A DNA stretch of 64,000 bases, taken from NCBI RefSeq assembly GCF_016055025.1, contig NZ_JAECVW010000002.1; one strand, 5' to 3'. Shown one piece after another: positions 1 to 7,237 of this stretch (the first letter of the stretch is position 1; every line of letters starts with the position of its first letter). The DNA is from Thermoactinomyces intermedius (lineage in GTDB: Bacteria > Bacillota > Bacilli > Thermoactinomycetales > Thermoactinomycetaceae). Made by a program: the position numbers and the translations under genes. The notes beneath the pieces are model-generated. The model was given only the letters and a program-made list of their open reading frames with translations, did not search any database and had not been told where the DNA came from.

Positions 1-317
1 ACAATTTTTTTCACCTGATCGGTCAATTCCGCTTCCACATACGCTATTTCCCTCTTCAACAGCCGTTGCAAAGCATCAGTTTTCAAATCTTCCGCCCTCA
101 AATCGGCGAGACGGTCCATGATGTAATTCATGATTTCGTCCTTCACAAAACCGTCCACAAAATAGAAGGTGCATGCTTTCTTTCCATAAGTCATCGGGCG
201 GCAAATCATATCAAAACTTTGGCCGACTCCCAATATCTCATTGAGCATTTCGGTGTTTCGTTCCAAATCCTTATGAAGCGTTGCATGCTCCCACCACTGG
301 GTTTTGAGCTCACTCAT
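1..317 (-). CDS. spoVAF: GerA/SpoVAF-family spore germination protein, 5' part of gene (truncated at window edge)
   Basis: Only the first 105 codons are in the window; the gene runs off the left edge. The start ATG (317-315) follows an AAAGGTGG ribosome binding site. The visible N-terminus has a conserved stretch around residues 30-60 (QSFDMICRPM, then YFVDGFVKDEIM) of the kind seen in the GerABKA family, and the wording YFVDGFVKDE is closest in my memory to SpoVAF, an inner spore membrane protein acting with the SpoVA channel. Family membership is a fairly safe reading; the choice of SpoVAF over a GerAA subunit is inference, since the membrane domain lies outside the window. Confidence 0.7.
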   Translation of the reverse strand, partial: MSELKTQWWEHATLHKDLERNTEMLNEILGVGQSFDMICRPMTYGKKACTFYFVDGFVKDEIMNYIMDRLADLRAEDLKTDALQRLLKREIAYVEAELTDQVKKI

Positions 318-460
318 CCGGCATCCACCTTTACATTTGCCTGCATCCTGTCTCCATTATTGCCCGGCTCCGGACAGGTTAGACCCCGGCGGAATCAAAA
401 GATTTTTAGTCCGGACGACTTGATTCCGGATCGAAAACAACCGAAACGGAGGGAAAAGAA

Positions 461-871
461 ATGGTTCAAAACATTGTCTGCACCGGCTTTGTTTATCATC
501 AAGAAAAAACGCTCATTATTCAAAGATCTTTGCAGGAAACTTTTTTGACCGGCTTCTATGAATTGCCCGGCGGCAAGGTTGATTTTGGCGAAGATCCCGT
601 ACAAGCTTTAAAACGGGAATTTCGCGAAGAAGTGAATTTACATATTGAAGTGAAAAAACCTTATAAAACATTCTCTTATGTCTCAGCCAACGGGAAACGG
701 CATACAGTGGAAATCGTATATCCGGTTGAGATGCACGATGATCCGTCCCGCATCCGATTAAGTGAAGCTCATTCAGCTTATCAGTGGATCTACGAAAAGG
801 AAGTCGGACATTACCTTCTGAGCGCGGAAACCAAAGATTCCATCTTGCAAGGCTTTCATCTGTCCGGGTGA
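461..871 (+). CDS. Nudix hydrolase
   Basis: A 136-residue protein with a Nudix box at about residues 38-60 (GKVDFGE, seven residues, then REFREEV). The usual glycine near the end of the box is an asparagine (EEVNL), a tolerated variation. Nudix enzymes hydrolyse nucleoside diphosphates linked to another group; the substrate cannot be read from the sequence, although 136 residues and little outside the box suggest a house-cleaning or MutT-like enzyme. The ATG follows GGAGGGAAAAG. It is divergent from the spore gene at the left edge and stands alone. Confidence 0.85.
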   Translation: MVQNIVCTGFVYHQEKTLIIQRSLQETFLTGFYELPGGKVDFGEDPVQALKREFREEVNLHIEVKKPYKTFSYVSANGKRHTVEIVYPVEMHDDPSRIRLSEAHSAYQWIYEKEVGHYLLSAETKDSILQGFHLSG

Positions 872-1102
872 CAGGCGGTTTCGCCAGGCACATCACGCAA
901 GAAGCCCGGACTCGTTACAACATCGTTTATTTCATTAAAGTTCCATGATTTTTAAATGATGGCCACCCCGCAAAAACCGCATGAACTCCTCCATCGTTTA
1001 AAAAAGCCATTGATTAAACCTTAAAAATTTATACTCTCGCGAAGAAAATATATAGACAAATATGATATTTCAAAATATGATAGAGGCAAAGAGGTGATCT
1101 TT

Positions 1103-2422
1103 TTGAACGAACTTGATTTAAAAGTTTTGGGAGAAGCTTTGCGAAAAGTCCGTAAAAAGCGGGGGCTCAGACTGGTGGATTTGGAGGATGATCAAATTTC
1201 ATTTGCCACCATCTCCAGCATTGAGCGCGGCGTTCCCACCGTCAAACCGCAAAACCGGCTTTATTATTGCCAAAAACTCGGATTTGACGTTTCCCAACTC
1301 CCTTCCCTGATTCGTCAGGAAAACGGCGAGCGCAACAAAACGGAAAACTTGCTGTTTTTAATTGAAACCTGCATTCGATTGGATTGCGATGCGGCTTTGG
1401 AACAGCTCCGCAAATTACAATCCAAAGGAAAAGATTATTATTTAGACAAGATCTATTATTTAAAAGGCCTGTGCTATGTGAAGAAAAATAAATTAAATAA
1501 AGCGGAACATTTTTTTCTCCAATCCATCCATGCCATTGAAAAGAAAAATCACGCCTCCGATCCCAATATTAGATCGGCTTGCTTTTATGAACTGGGACAA
1601 ATTTATTACCGCCGGGATCATTTGGATCAAGCGCTGGATTATAACGAACAAGGACTGAACGCCTTTCAACCGGGAGAAAATCCTTCCGATCTTTATGACT
1701 ATTTAATGATTGCCAAAGCCACTTATCTGGAAAAACTGTACCGCACCGATGAAGCTTTGCAAATACTGAATGACTTGTGGGCAAGGATCGGACAAATCAA
1801 CAGCCTGAGAGTCAAACTCCATATGTATGAATTAAAAGCCGCTTTGTTAAATAAAAAGAAAAAATATGATGAAGCCTTAAAATACGCCCGGGAAGGATTA
1901 CATATCGCGCGTACAAACGGCGCGCATGAACAGGCGGTCGAATTGTTGACCGTATGGGGAAACATCCTGCAAAACGCCAATGACTACCAGACCGCCGAAA
2001 ATTGTTATCAACTGGCTCTCCGCTTGGAAAACAAGCTGAAAGACAAAAAAGTTTTACTTGTGTCAACCTTGACCCGGCTCGGGAAATTATACAGCAAGAT
2101 GAACAAAAACCGCGAAGCATACCTCAGCTTGTCCACAGCCGTGGAACGCGGAAAAAAATATAATGATTCCCACCGTTACTGTGAATCGTTGATGGCTTTG
2201 GGCGATTATTACTTTGAAAACGGACAATACCCGAAAGCCGTTGATCCTTACGAAGAAGCCTTAAACATCGCCAGTTCCTGCAACTATCCCCGGCTCATGG
2301 AAAAGGCCTTGCTCAATTTATCCGAATACTGGAAAAAATTAGGAGAAAAAGAAAAATACATAAAAATGCTGGGTGAATTGCAACAACTCCGGTTACGGGA
2401 TCTGGAAGTCATGGAAGTGTAA
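1103..2422 (+). CDS. XRE-family helix-turn-helix regulator with TPR repeats
   Basis: About 439 residues. Residues 5-65 form an XRE-type helix-turn-helix (LGEALRKVRKKRG, then FATISSIERG). The rest is a run of tetratricopeptide-like helices, with typical A/Y/A positions near KAEHFFLQSI, ALDYNEQGL and AVDPYEEALNIA. This layout is shared with RRNPP-type sensors, which bind small peptides or partner proteins in the TPR groove and DNA with the N-terminus. A TTG start at 1103 is preferred because AGAGGTGA sits 5 bases upstream; the in-frame GTG at 1094 overlaps that ribosome binding site. No signal-peptide gene was found next to it. Target genes are unknown. Confidence 0.8.
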   Translation: MNELDLKVLGEALRKVRKKRGLRLVDLEDDQISFATISSIERGVPTVKPQNRLYYCQKLGFDVSQLPSLIRQENGERNKTENLLFLIETCIRLDCDAALEQLRKLQSKGKDYYLDKIYYLKGLCYVKKNKLNKAEHFFLQSIHAIEKKNHASDPNIRSACFYELGQIYYRRDHLDQALDYNEQGLNAFQPGENPSDLYDYLMIAKATYLEKLYRTDEALQILNDLWARIGQINSLRVKLHMYELKAALLNKKKKYDEALKYAREGLHIARTNGAHEQAVELLTVWGNILQNANDYQTAENCYQLALRLENKLKDKKVLLVSTLTRLGKLYSKMNKNREAYLSLSTAVERGKKYNDSHRYCESLMALGDYYFENGQYPKAVDPYEEALNIASSCNYPRLMEKALLNLSEYWKKLGEKEKYIKMLGELQQLRLRDLEVMEV

Positions 2423-2442
2423 ATGCAATTTGCTTCACCGCC

Positions 2443-2495
2443 GGCATCCCCCTTTCAGGAAGAATGAGTTTCCTTTACCGGGGGATGCTATTTTC
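2443..2495 (+). terminator. Intrinsic terminator after the XRE-TPR gene
   Basis: Inverted repeat GCATCCCCC / GGGGGATGC with a loop of about 28 bases, followed by TATTTTCAT. It lies directly after the regulator stop and before the rsmF promoter. The loop is long, so efficiency is uncertain. Confidence 0.5.
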
Positions 2496-2570
2496 ATCAC
2501 CGGATTTTTCATCTGTGGTATAATAGTGCCTGATTTTTTGGATGGAGCTTATTTTTAAGGAGGAAATACT

Positions 2571-3962
2571 GTGCAATCTCTTCCGCAAGACTTCTTGGAA
2601 CTGATGAAATCCTTATTGGGCGATGAATATCCGGCATTCCTCAAAACTTATGAATCGGCTCCGGTTCGCAGTTTACGCGTCAACACGTTGAAAACCGGAC
2701 ACCTCTCCTTCCCGGAAAAAGTTCCTTTCCGGCTGGAACCGGTTCCATGGTGCCCGCCGGCTTTTTATTATGACCATGAACGGGACCGTCCGGGAAAACA
2801 CGTTTACCATGCAGCCGGTTTATACTACATTCAGGATGCCAGCGCGATGGCTCCGGCAGAAGCCCTTTCCGCCAAGCCGGGAGAAAAAATTTTGGACTTG
2901 TGCGCCGCTCCGGGAGGAAAAACCACACAGCTGGCCTCGCAAATGCAAGGAAAAGGGGTCCTGGTTGCCAATGAAATTGACGGCAAACGGATCAAAGCCT
3001 TGGTGGAAAACCTGGAACGCTGCGGAGTCACCAATGCCATCGTCCTGAATGAAACCCCGGCCCATCTGGCGGCCCGCTTCCCCCAATATTTCGACGGCAT
3101 TTTGATTGATGCCCCCTGTTCGGGAGAAGGCATGTTCCGGAAAGATCCGGAAACCGCCACCCGCTGGAGCCTGAAAGCGGTTGAGAAATGCGCGGAATTG
3201 CAATATGAAATACTCACGGCTGCTGCCCCGATGTTGCGTCCGGGCGGCCGTTTGGTCTATTCGACTTGTACGTTCAACCCGACGGAGAATGAACAAGTCA
3301 TCGCGGCCTTCCTGAAAAATCATCCCGGCTTTGAAATCAAATCGATCCAAGCGGCTCCCCATTATCAGCCGGCACATCCCGAATGGGCGGGAAACCGGGT
3401 TCCCGCATTAAATCAAGCGTGCCGGCTTTGGCCTCATCACTTGAAAGGAGAGGGCCACTTCGTTGTGCTTATGGAAAAAAAAGAAGAACAGGAAACCCGG
3501 AAAACCCGGCCCGGCAAATTCCCGCCCGTTCCACAACCGGCCGCAAAAGTGTGGAAGTCCTTCATTCAGGAAACTTACAACCAAACGGACCTTTTGGAAG
3601 GGACTTTCACCATGTACGGCGATCATCTTTATCAAGTGCACCCGGATCTCCCCTCGTTAAAAGGATTGCGGGTGGAAAGGCCCGGCAGATACCTTGGGCA
3701 GGCCAAACGCAGCCATTTTGTACCTTCCCACGCCTTGGCACTTTCCAGCCTTCCGGAACAGGTGAAACAAACCTGTGATTTTCAGACGGATGATCCCGAC
3801 CTTCTTCTGTATTTGCAAGGAGAAACTTTGCCGAGCGATCTGGCCAAAGGCTGGACACTGGTCACGGTGGACGGATATCCGATCGGCTGGGGAAAAGTTT
3901 CCGGCAATTTGTTGAAAAACCATTATCCCAAATGGCTACGCTGGGATCGCACATTGAAATAA
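2571..3962 (+). CDS. RsmF/NOL1-NOP2-Sun-family rRNA cytosine-C5 methyltransferase
   Basis: A 463-residue SAM-dependent RNA m5C methyltransferase. The SAM-binding motif is at 108-118 (LDLCAAPGGKT). The two cysteines of the family are visible: Cys183 in DAPCSGEG and the nucleophile Cys233 in YSTCTF. The C-terminal 150 residues resemble the PUA-like RNA-binding part of RsmF-type enzymes. Start is GTG 2571 behind AAGGAGGAAA, with a -10 TATAAT at 2519-2524. It is monocistronic, followed by a strong terminator. The modified rRNA position cannot be told from the sequence. Confidence 0.9.
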   Translation: MQSLPQDFLELMKSLLGDEYPAFLKTYESAPVRSLRVNTLKTGHLSFPEKVPFRLEPVPWCPPAFYYDHERDRPGKHVYHAAGLYYIQDASAMAPAEALSAKPGEKILDLCAAPGGKTTQLASQMQGKGVLVANEIDGKRIKALVENLERCGVTNAIVLNETPAHLAARFPQYFDGILIDAPCSGEGMFRKDPETATRWSLKAVEKCAELQYEILTAAAPMLRPGGRLVYSTCTFNPTENEQVIAAFLKNHPGFEIKSIQAAPHYQPAHPEWAGNRVPALNQACRLWPHHLKGEGHFVVLMEKKEEQETRKTRPGKFPPVPQPAAKVWKSFIQETYNQTDLLEGTFTMYGDHLYQVHPDLPSLKGLRVERPGRYLGQAKRSHFVPSHALALSSLPEQVKQTCDFQTDDPDLLLYLQGETLPSDLAKGWTLVTVDGYPIGWGKVSGNLLKNHYPKWLRWDRTLK

Positions 3963-3966
3963 AAAA

Positions 3967-3996
3967 GACGGGAGAAAAAATCTCCCGTCTTTTTTT
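3967..3996 (+). terminator. Intrinsic terminator of the rRNA methyltransferase gene
   Basis: Nine-base perfect stem GACGGGAGA / TCTCCCGTC with an AAAAA loop followed by a run of eight T. Confidence 0.9.
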
Positions 3997-4085
3997 ATTT
4001 TTTATCATAAATCCCCTTTCGGCTCACATAGGTTACGATAGATGAATCATTTTAAAGGGACAGAACCCAGGGAGGGGTTGCCCCC

Positions 4086-4280
4086 GTGGAAAAAAAGCCG
4101 TCCGATACCTGGCCGAAATATCTTCCCTACACCCAGGTGGCCATGGGAATGATTCAGCCTGAATGGTTGTTTATGTCACATTTTTTTGAGGACCGGGAAG
4201 AAGAGGAAGAGCAAAAACCGCAACCCCCGGCTGTCAAACCCCGCCACGTCCGGATCAATATCCGTCCCCGCAGACGCTAG
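4086..4280 (+). CDS. Small hypothetical protein, 64 residues
   Basis: Not recognised. It starts with GTG behind AGGGAGGGG with 8-9 bases spacing. The first 35 residues are mixed and aromatic (WPKYLPYTQVAMGMIQPEW), followed by a very acidic patch (EDREEEEEQ) and a basic arginine-rich tail (HVRINIRPRRR). No membrane segment or signal peptide. It converges on and overlaps by 4 bases the stop of the membrane protein on the other strand. The good ribosome binding site supports a real gene; function unknown. Confidence 0.6.
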   Translation: MEKKPSDTWPKYLPYTQVAMGMIQPEWLFMSHFFEDREEEEEQKPQPPAVKPRHVRINIRPRRR

Positions 4281-5299
4281 CCTTGTGAATCTTTTCTCCA
4301 CCGGACCGCCGGGAACAGGCGAAAAGGCCTTTTTTCTTTTTGTTGTTTCTCTCCTTTTTTCTTCCATAATTTCTTCTTAATCATCAAGAAGCGGCGCATT
4401 TCATTAATAAAATACAGATAAGCGGCATGCGTTTCAAATTCTTCTTTTGTCGTAGGCAAAGGGGAGTTGTGAAAACTTTCCCTGATCTCTTCCAACCGGT
4501 TCAAAAACACTTGCGAGGAATTGCCGTAATGAATGGCATCTGCCACATCCTCCAAAAACCCGGCAATCATTTGCCCCTGTTCACTGCTGTAGTTTAAAGT
4601 GGAAACGGTCAGCGCAATCCGTTCCAATACTTCAAACTGCCGCTCCCTCATTTCGAAATACTGGTAATAATCAAGGGCTGATTCGTTGAATTGATTTTCA
4701 ATATCCCGGACAGCCAACTCTTTGGCTTCCTTTAACCATTGCGCCGTCTCCGTGATTTGTTTTCCGTCCCAATACCGCTCAGGTTCACGGAGATAAGCGG
4801 CAAATTCCCGCAAGATAATCTTAAAATTCTCTTCAATTTTGCGCCGGTACGCTTTCAGCTCTTTTTCCGCACTGGGAATGTATGCATTGAGCAGAACCGC
4901 CATGCCGATTCCGATCACCAATAACAAGATTTCATTGACGATGATCTTTCCATTGACATCTTTCAGCACATAAAGATGCATGATGACCACCGCACTGGAT
5001 ACAATCCCGTCTTTGAGGTTTAAATAAACACTCATCGGAATCAACACGAGCAACAACAAGGTCAACGTCCAAGTATGATAACCAATCCATTCAAAAAAGA
5101 CGGCTGAAATCCCCAATCCTGCCAGAGAGCCGAAAAAACGTTCCCATGCCGTTTGATAAGATTGCTTCTTTGTCGTTTTGATGCAAATCATTGTAATGAT
5201 GCCGGCTGCCGTATAATATTGCAGTCCCATCCATTGCGCAATGGAAATGGACAGCGCAATGCCAATCGCCGTTTTAATGGTTCGGTATCCGATTATCAT
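4277..5299 (-). CDS. Aromatic acid exporter (FUSC/DUF939) family membrane protein
   Basis: About 340 residues. Five or six hydrophobic segments fill the first 145 residues (for example TLTLLLLVLIPMSVYL, LLVIGIGMAVLLNAYI), followed by a soluble alpha-helical C-terminal domain rich in charged residues, the layout of YqjA-like members of the ArAE/FUSC family. The C-terminus is strongly basic. The ATG at 5299 is preferred because GAGTGAG lies 5 bases upstream; a GTG two codons earlier is also possible. Substrate unknown; export of aromatic acids is a family label, not evidence. Confidence 0.75.
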   Translation of the reverse strand: MIIGYRTIKTAIGIALSISIAQWMGLQYYTAAGIITMICIKTTKKQSYQTAWERFFGSLAGLGISAVFFEWIGYHTWTLTLLLLVLIPMSVYLNLKDGIVSSAVVIMHLYVLKDVNGKIIVNEILLLVIGIGMAVLLNAYIPSAEKELKAYRRKIEENFKIILREFAAYLREPERYWDGKQITETAQWLKEAKELAVRDIENQFNESALDYYQYFEMRERQFEVLERIALTVSTLNYSSEQGQMIAGFLEDVADAIHYGNSSQVFLNRLEEIRESFHNSPLPTTKEEFETHAAYLYFINEMRRFLMIKKKLWKKKGEKQQKEKRPFRLFPAVRWRKDSQG

Positions 5300-5498
5300 G
5301 CACACTCACTCTTTTATTTTTCTGTTCCAGAATCACTATATACCATCATATGACGGCAGTGCCAAAGGTGCAAGCAAAACCTGCAAGCATAAACACACTG
5401 AACGGTTTCATTTTGTAATTTCCCAGGAAATTAGTGGTTCATTTCCAAATCTGGTATGATATGAATGTCGGAAATTTTACGGCAAGGAGAAGGTTTCA

Positions 5499-5720
5499 AT
5501 GAATTCATCCGTCATCAAAAACATTTCACCCAAAAAAACTTATTATCACTTATTGGCATCCAGTTACCAACGGGCTGAACATCTGCTTTCCCAAACGGGA
5601 ACGGATCCGGTAAGACAACGGGATACCATGGCTTATCTACATCAATTGCAAAAAGAGATGCAACAGTTTGCGGAAGATTACGAAGAAGCGGTAACCAATC
5701 AACCCGGAGGGAAGCCGTGA
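5499..5720 (+). CDS. Small hypothetical protein, 73 residues
   Basis: Not recognised. A soluble, mostly helical protein (LLASSYQRAEHLLSQ, then a glutamine/glutamate-rich stretch LHQLQKEMQQFAEDYEEAV). AAGGAGAAGG lies 6-7 bases before the ATG and a terminator follows directly, so it looks like a complete one-gene transcript. A -10-like TATGAT is present at about 5455. Confidence 0.7.
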   Translation: MNSSVIKNISPKKTYYHLLASSYQRAEHLLSQTGTDPVRQRDTMAYLHQLQKEMQQFAEDYEEAVTNQPGGKP

Positions 5721-5736
5721 ACCGACAACCCGTTTC

Positions 5737-5778
5737 AGGAGCTGATGATACGATAAGAATCAGCTCCTTATTTTTTTA
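5737..5778 (+). terminator. Intrinsic terminator
   Basis: Ten-base perfect stem AGGAGCTGAT / ATCAGCTCCT with a 12-base loop and a T-rich tail. Confidence 0.9.
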
Positions 5779-5939
5779 ATTTCAAATTGTTAAAAATTAA
5801 AGAAGGATATATTACTTTTTTGTAGAAAAATATTTATGGATTAAATAAAAAGGAGGGTTGCCACACACATATCTTTTTGTTTTGTTGTTTTGCTGAAAAA
5901 TCAGATAAGGGGATCTCATCAGAAACAGGAGGGGAAAAT

Positions 5940-7091
5940 ATGAAACGTTTCCTGAGTATTGCCACGGCACTGTTATTGGTTGTCCTTCTTGCAGTGCCCG
6001 GGACCATGTTTGCCAGCCCTGCCTCCACCGATGACTATGTGCCGGGTGAGTTGATTGTGAAGTTTAAAGACGGCATCTCCGCCCAATCCACCCAATCGAT
6101 TCACGCTCAATACGGGGCCAAATCGATCGAAAAATCCAAATATTTGGGTTTCGAAGTGGTTAAGTTTGATGGTTCGGTTGAAAAAATGATCGAAAAATAC
6201 AAAAACAATCCCAATGTGGAATATGTTGAACCCAACCATTACGTTCACATCATGTGGACACCCAATGACCTTTCCAGCCAGCAATGGGGACCGCAAAAAG
6301 TCCAAGCCCCCCAAGCTTGGGATGTCACCCGTAGCAGCAGCAGCACGGTGATTGCCATCGTGGACACCGGGGTTCAAACCAATCACCCGGATTTGCAAGG
6401 GAAAATCGTCCAAGGGTATGACTTTGTCGATAACGACAGCAATCCCCAAGACGGGAACGGACATGGAACCCACTGTGCCGGAATTGCCGCTGCTGTGACC
6501 AACAACGGCAGGGGAATTGCCGGAATGGCTCCCAACGCTTCCATCATGCCGGTCCGTGTGCTGGATAACAGCGGAAGCGGAACCATGGCAGCCGTTGCCA
6601 ACGGAATCGCTTATGCCGCCCAAAACGGGGCAGACGTCATCAGCTTGAGCTTGGGTGGCACATCCGGAAGCTCGGCCTTGCAAAGCGCTGTCCAACAAGC
6701 TTGGAACAGCGGAGCCGTCGTGGTTGCCGCTGCAGGAAACAGCAGCAGCTCCACGCCCAACTATCCGGCTTATTACTCACAAGCCATTGCTGTCGCTTCC
6801 ACCGATTCCAATGACAGCCTGTCTTACTTCTCCAACTACGGAAGCTGGGTGGATGTAGCCGCTCCGGGCTCCAACATCTACTCCACCTACATCAACAGCA
6901 GTTACGCAACGTTGAGCGGAACCTCCATGGCCACGCCACATGTGGCAGGACTTGCCGCTTTGTTGGCCAGCCAAGGCCGCAGTAACTCAGAAATCCGGGC
7001 TGCCATTGAAAATACCGCCGATAAAATCAGCGGCACCGGAACTTACTTCCAACACGGAAGAATCAATGCTTACAAAGCCGTCAATTATTGA
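5940..7091 (+). CDS. Thermitase-like secreted subtilisin-family serine protease (preproenzyme)
   Basis: A 383-residue preproprotein. Residues 1-25 are a Sec signal peptide ending near MFASPAS; about 30-103 form an inhibitor-like propeptide (VPGELIVKFKDG); the mature enzyme begins near WTPNDLSSQQ (106). The catalytic triad is Asp142 (IVDTGVQ), His175 (GNGHGTHCAG) and Ser329 (GTSMATPHVAG), with the oxyanion Asn267 (AAAGN). The mature part follows thermitase of Thermoactinomyces vulgaris very closely by memory (WGPQKVQAPQAWD, ISGTGTY). The ATG at 5940 behind ACAGGAGGGG is preferred over upstream in-frame starts that would bury the signal peptide. Confidence 0.95.
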   Translation: MKRFLSIATALLLVVLLAVPGTMFASPASTDDYVPGELIVKFKDGISAQSTQSIHAQYGAKSIEKSKYLGFEVVKFDGSVEKMIEKYKNNPNVEYVEPNHYVHIMWTPNDLSSQQWGPQKVQAPQAWDVTRSSSSTVIAIVDTGVQTNHPDLQGKIVQGYDFVDNDSNPQDGNGHGTHCAGIAAAVTNNGRGIAGMAPNASIMPVRVLDNSGSGTMAAVANGIAYAAQNGADVISLSLGGTSGSSALQSAVQQAWNSGAVVVAAAGNSSSSTPNYPAYYSQAIAVASTDSNDSLSYFSNYGSWVDVAAPGSNIYSTYINSSYATLSGTSMATPHVAGLAALLASQGRSNSEIRAAIENTADKISGTGTYFQHGRINAYKAVNY

Positions 7092-7098
7092 TAAAGAA

Positions 7099-7132
7099 AG
7101 AGGCTTTTCCGTTTAAGGAAAAGCCTCTTTTT
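7099..7132. terminator. Bidirectional terminator between the protease gene and the 27-residue peptide gene
   Basis: Ten-base stem AGGCTTTTCC / GGAAAAGCCT with loop GTTTAA; T-run on the plus strand and A-rich flank on the other side, so it can serve both converging genes. Confidence 0.85.
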
Positions 7133-7215
7133 CACGCATAAAACATAAAGAAAATAACCCCTGCTATGAAGAAAAGCAAAGAAATGGTTCCCAAGATCCA
7201 TGGCAAGTGTTTCAT
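7132..7215 (-). CDS. 27-residue single-pass membrane peptide downstream of mutS2
   Basis: Reading frame MKHLPWILGTISLLFFIAGV continuing IFFMFYA, then TGA. GGAGG lies 7 bases before the ATG. Almost the whole peptide after PW is a hydrophobic helix, so a small inner-membrane peptide is likely. The gene begins 22 bases after the mutS2 stop and ends at the shared terminator, so it is probably the last gene of that transcript. No homologue is recognised and the function is unknown. Confidence 0.65.
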   Translation of the reverse strand: MKHLPWILGTISLLFFIAGVIFFMFYA

Positions 7216-7237
7216 CGGTTTCCTCCATATGCAATCT

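Noticed and set aside
2423..2570. Possible signal-peptide gene for the XRE-TPR regulator
   Set aside because: The only short frame (14 codons overlapping the stop) has no signal sequence and lies in the terminator hairpin.
5877..5939. N-terminal extension of the subtilase
   Set aside because: It would place a non-hydrophobic Cys-containing stretch before the signal peptide; the ATG at 5940 has a strong ribosome binding site.
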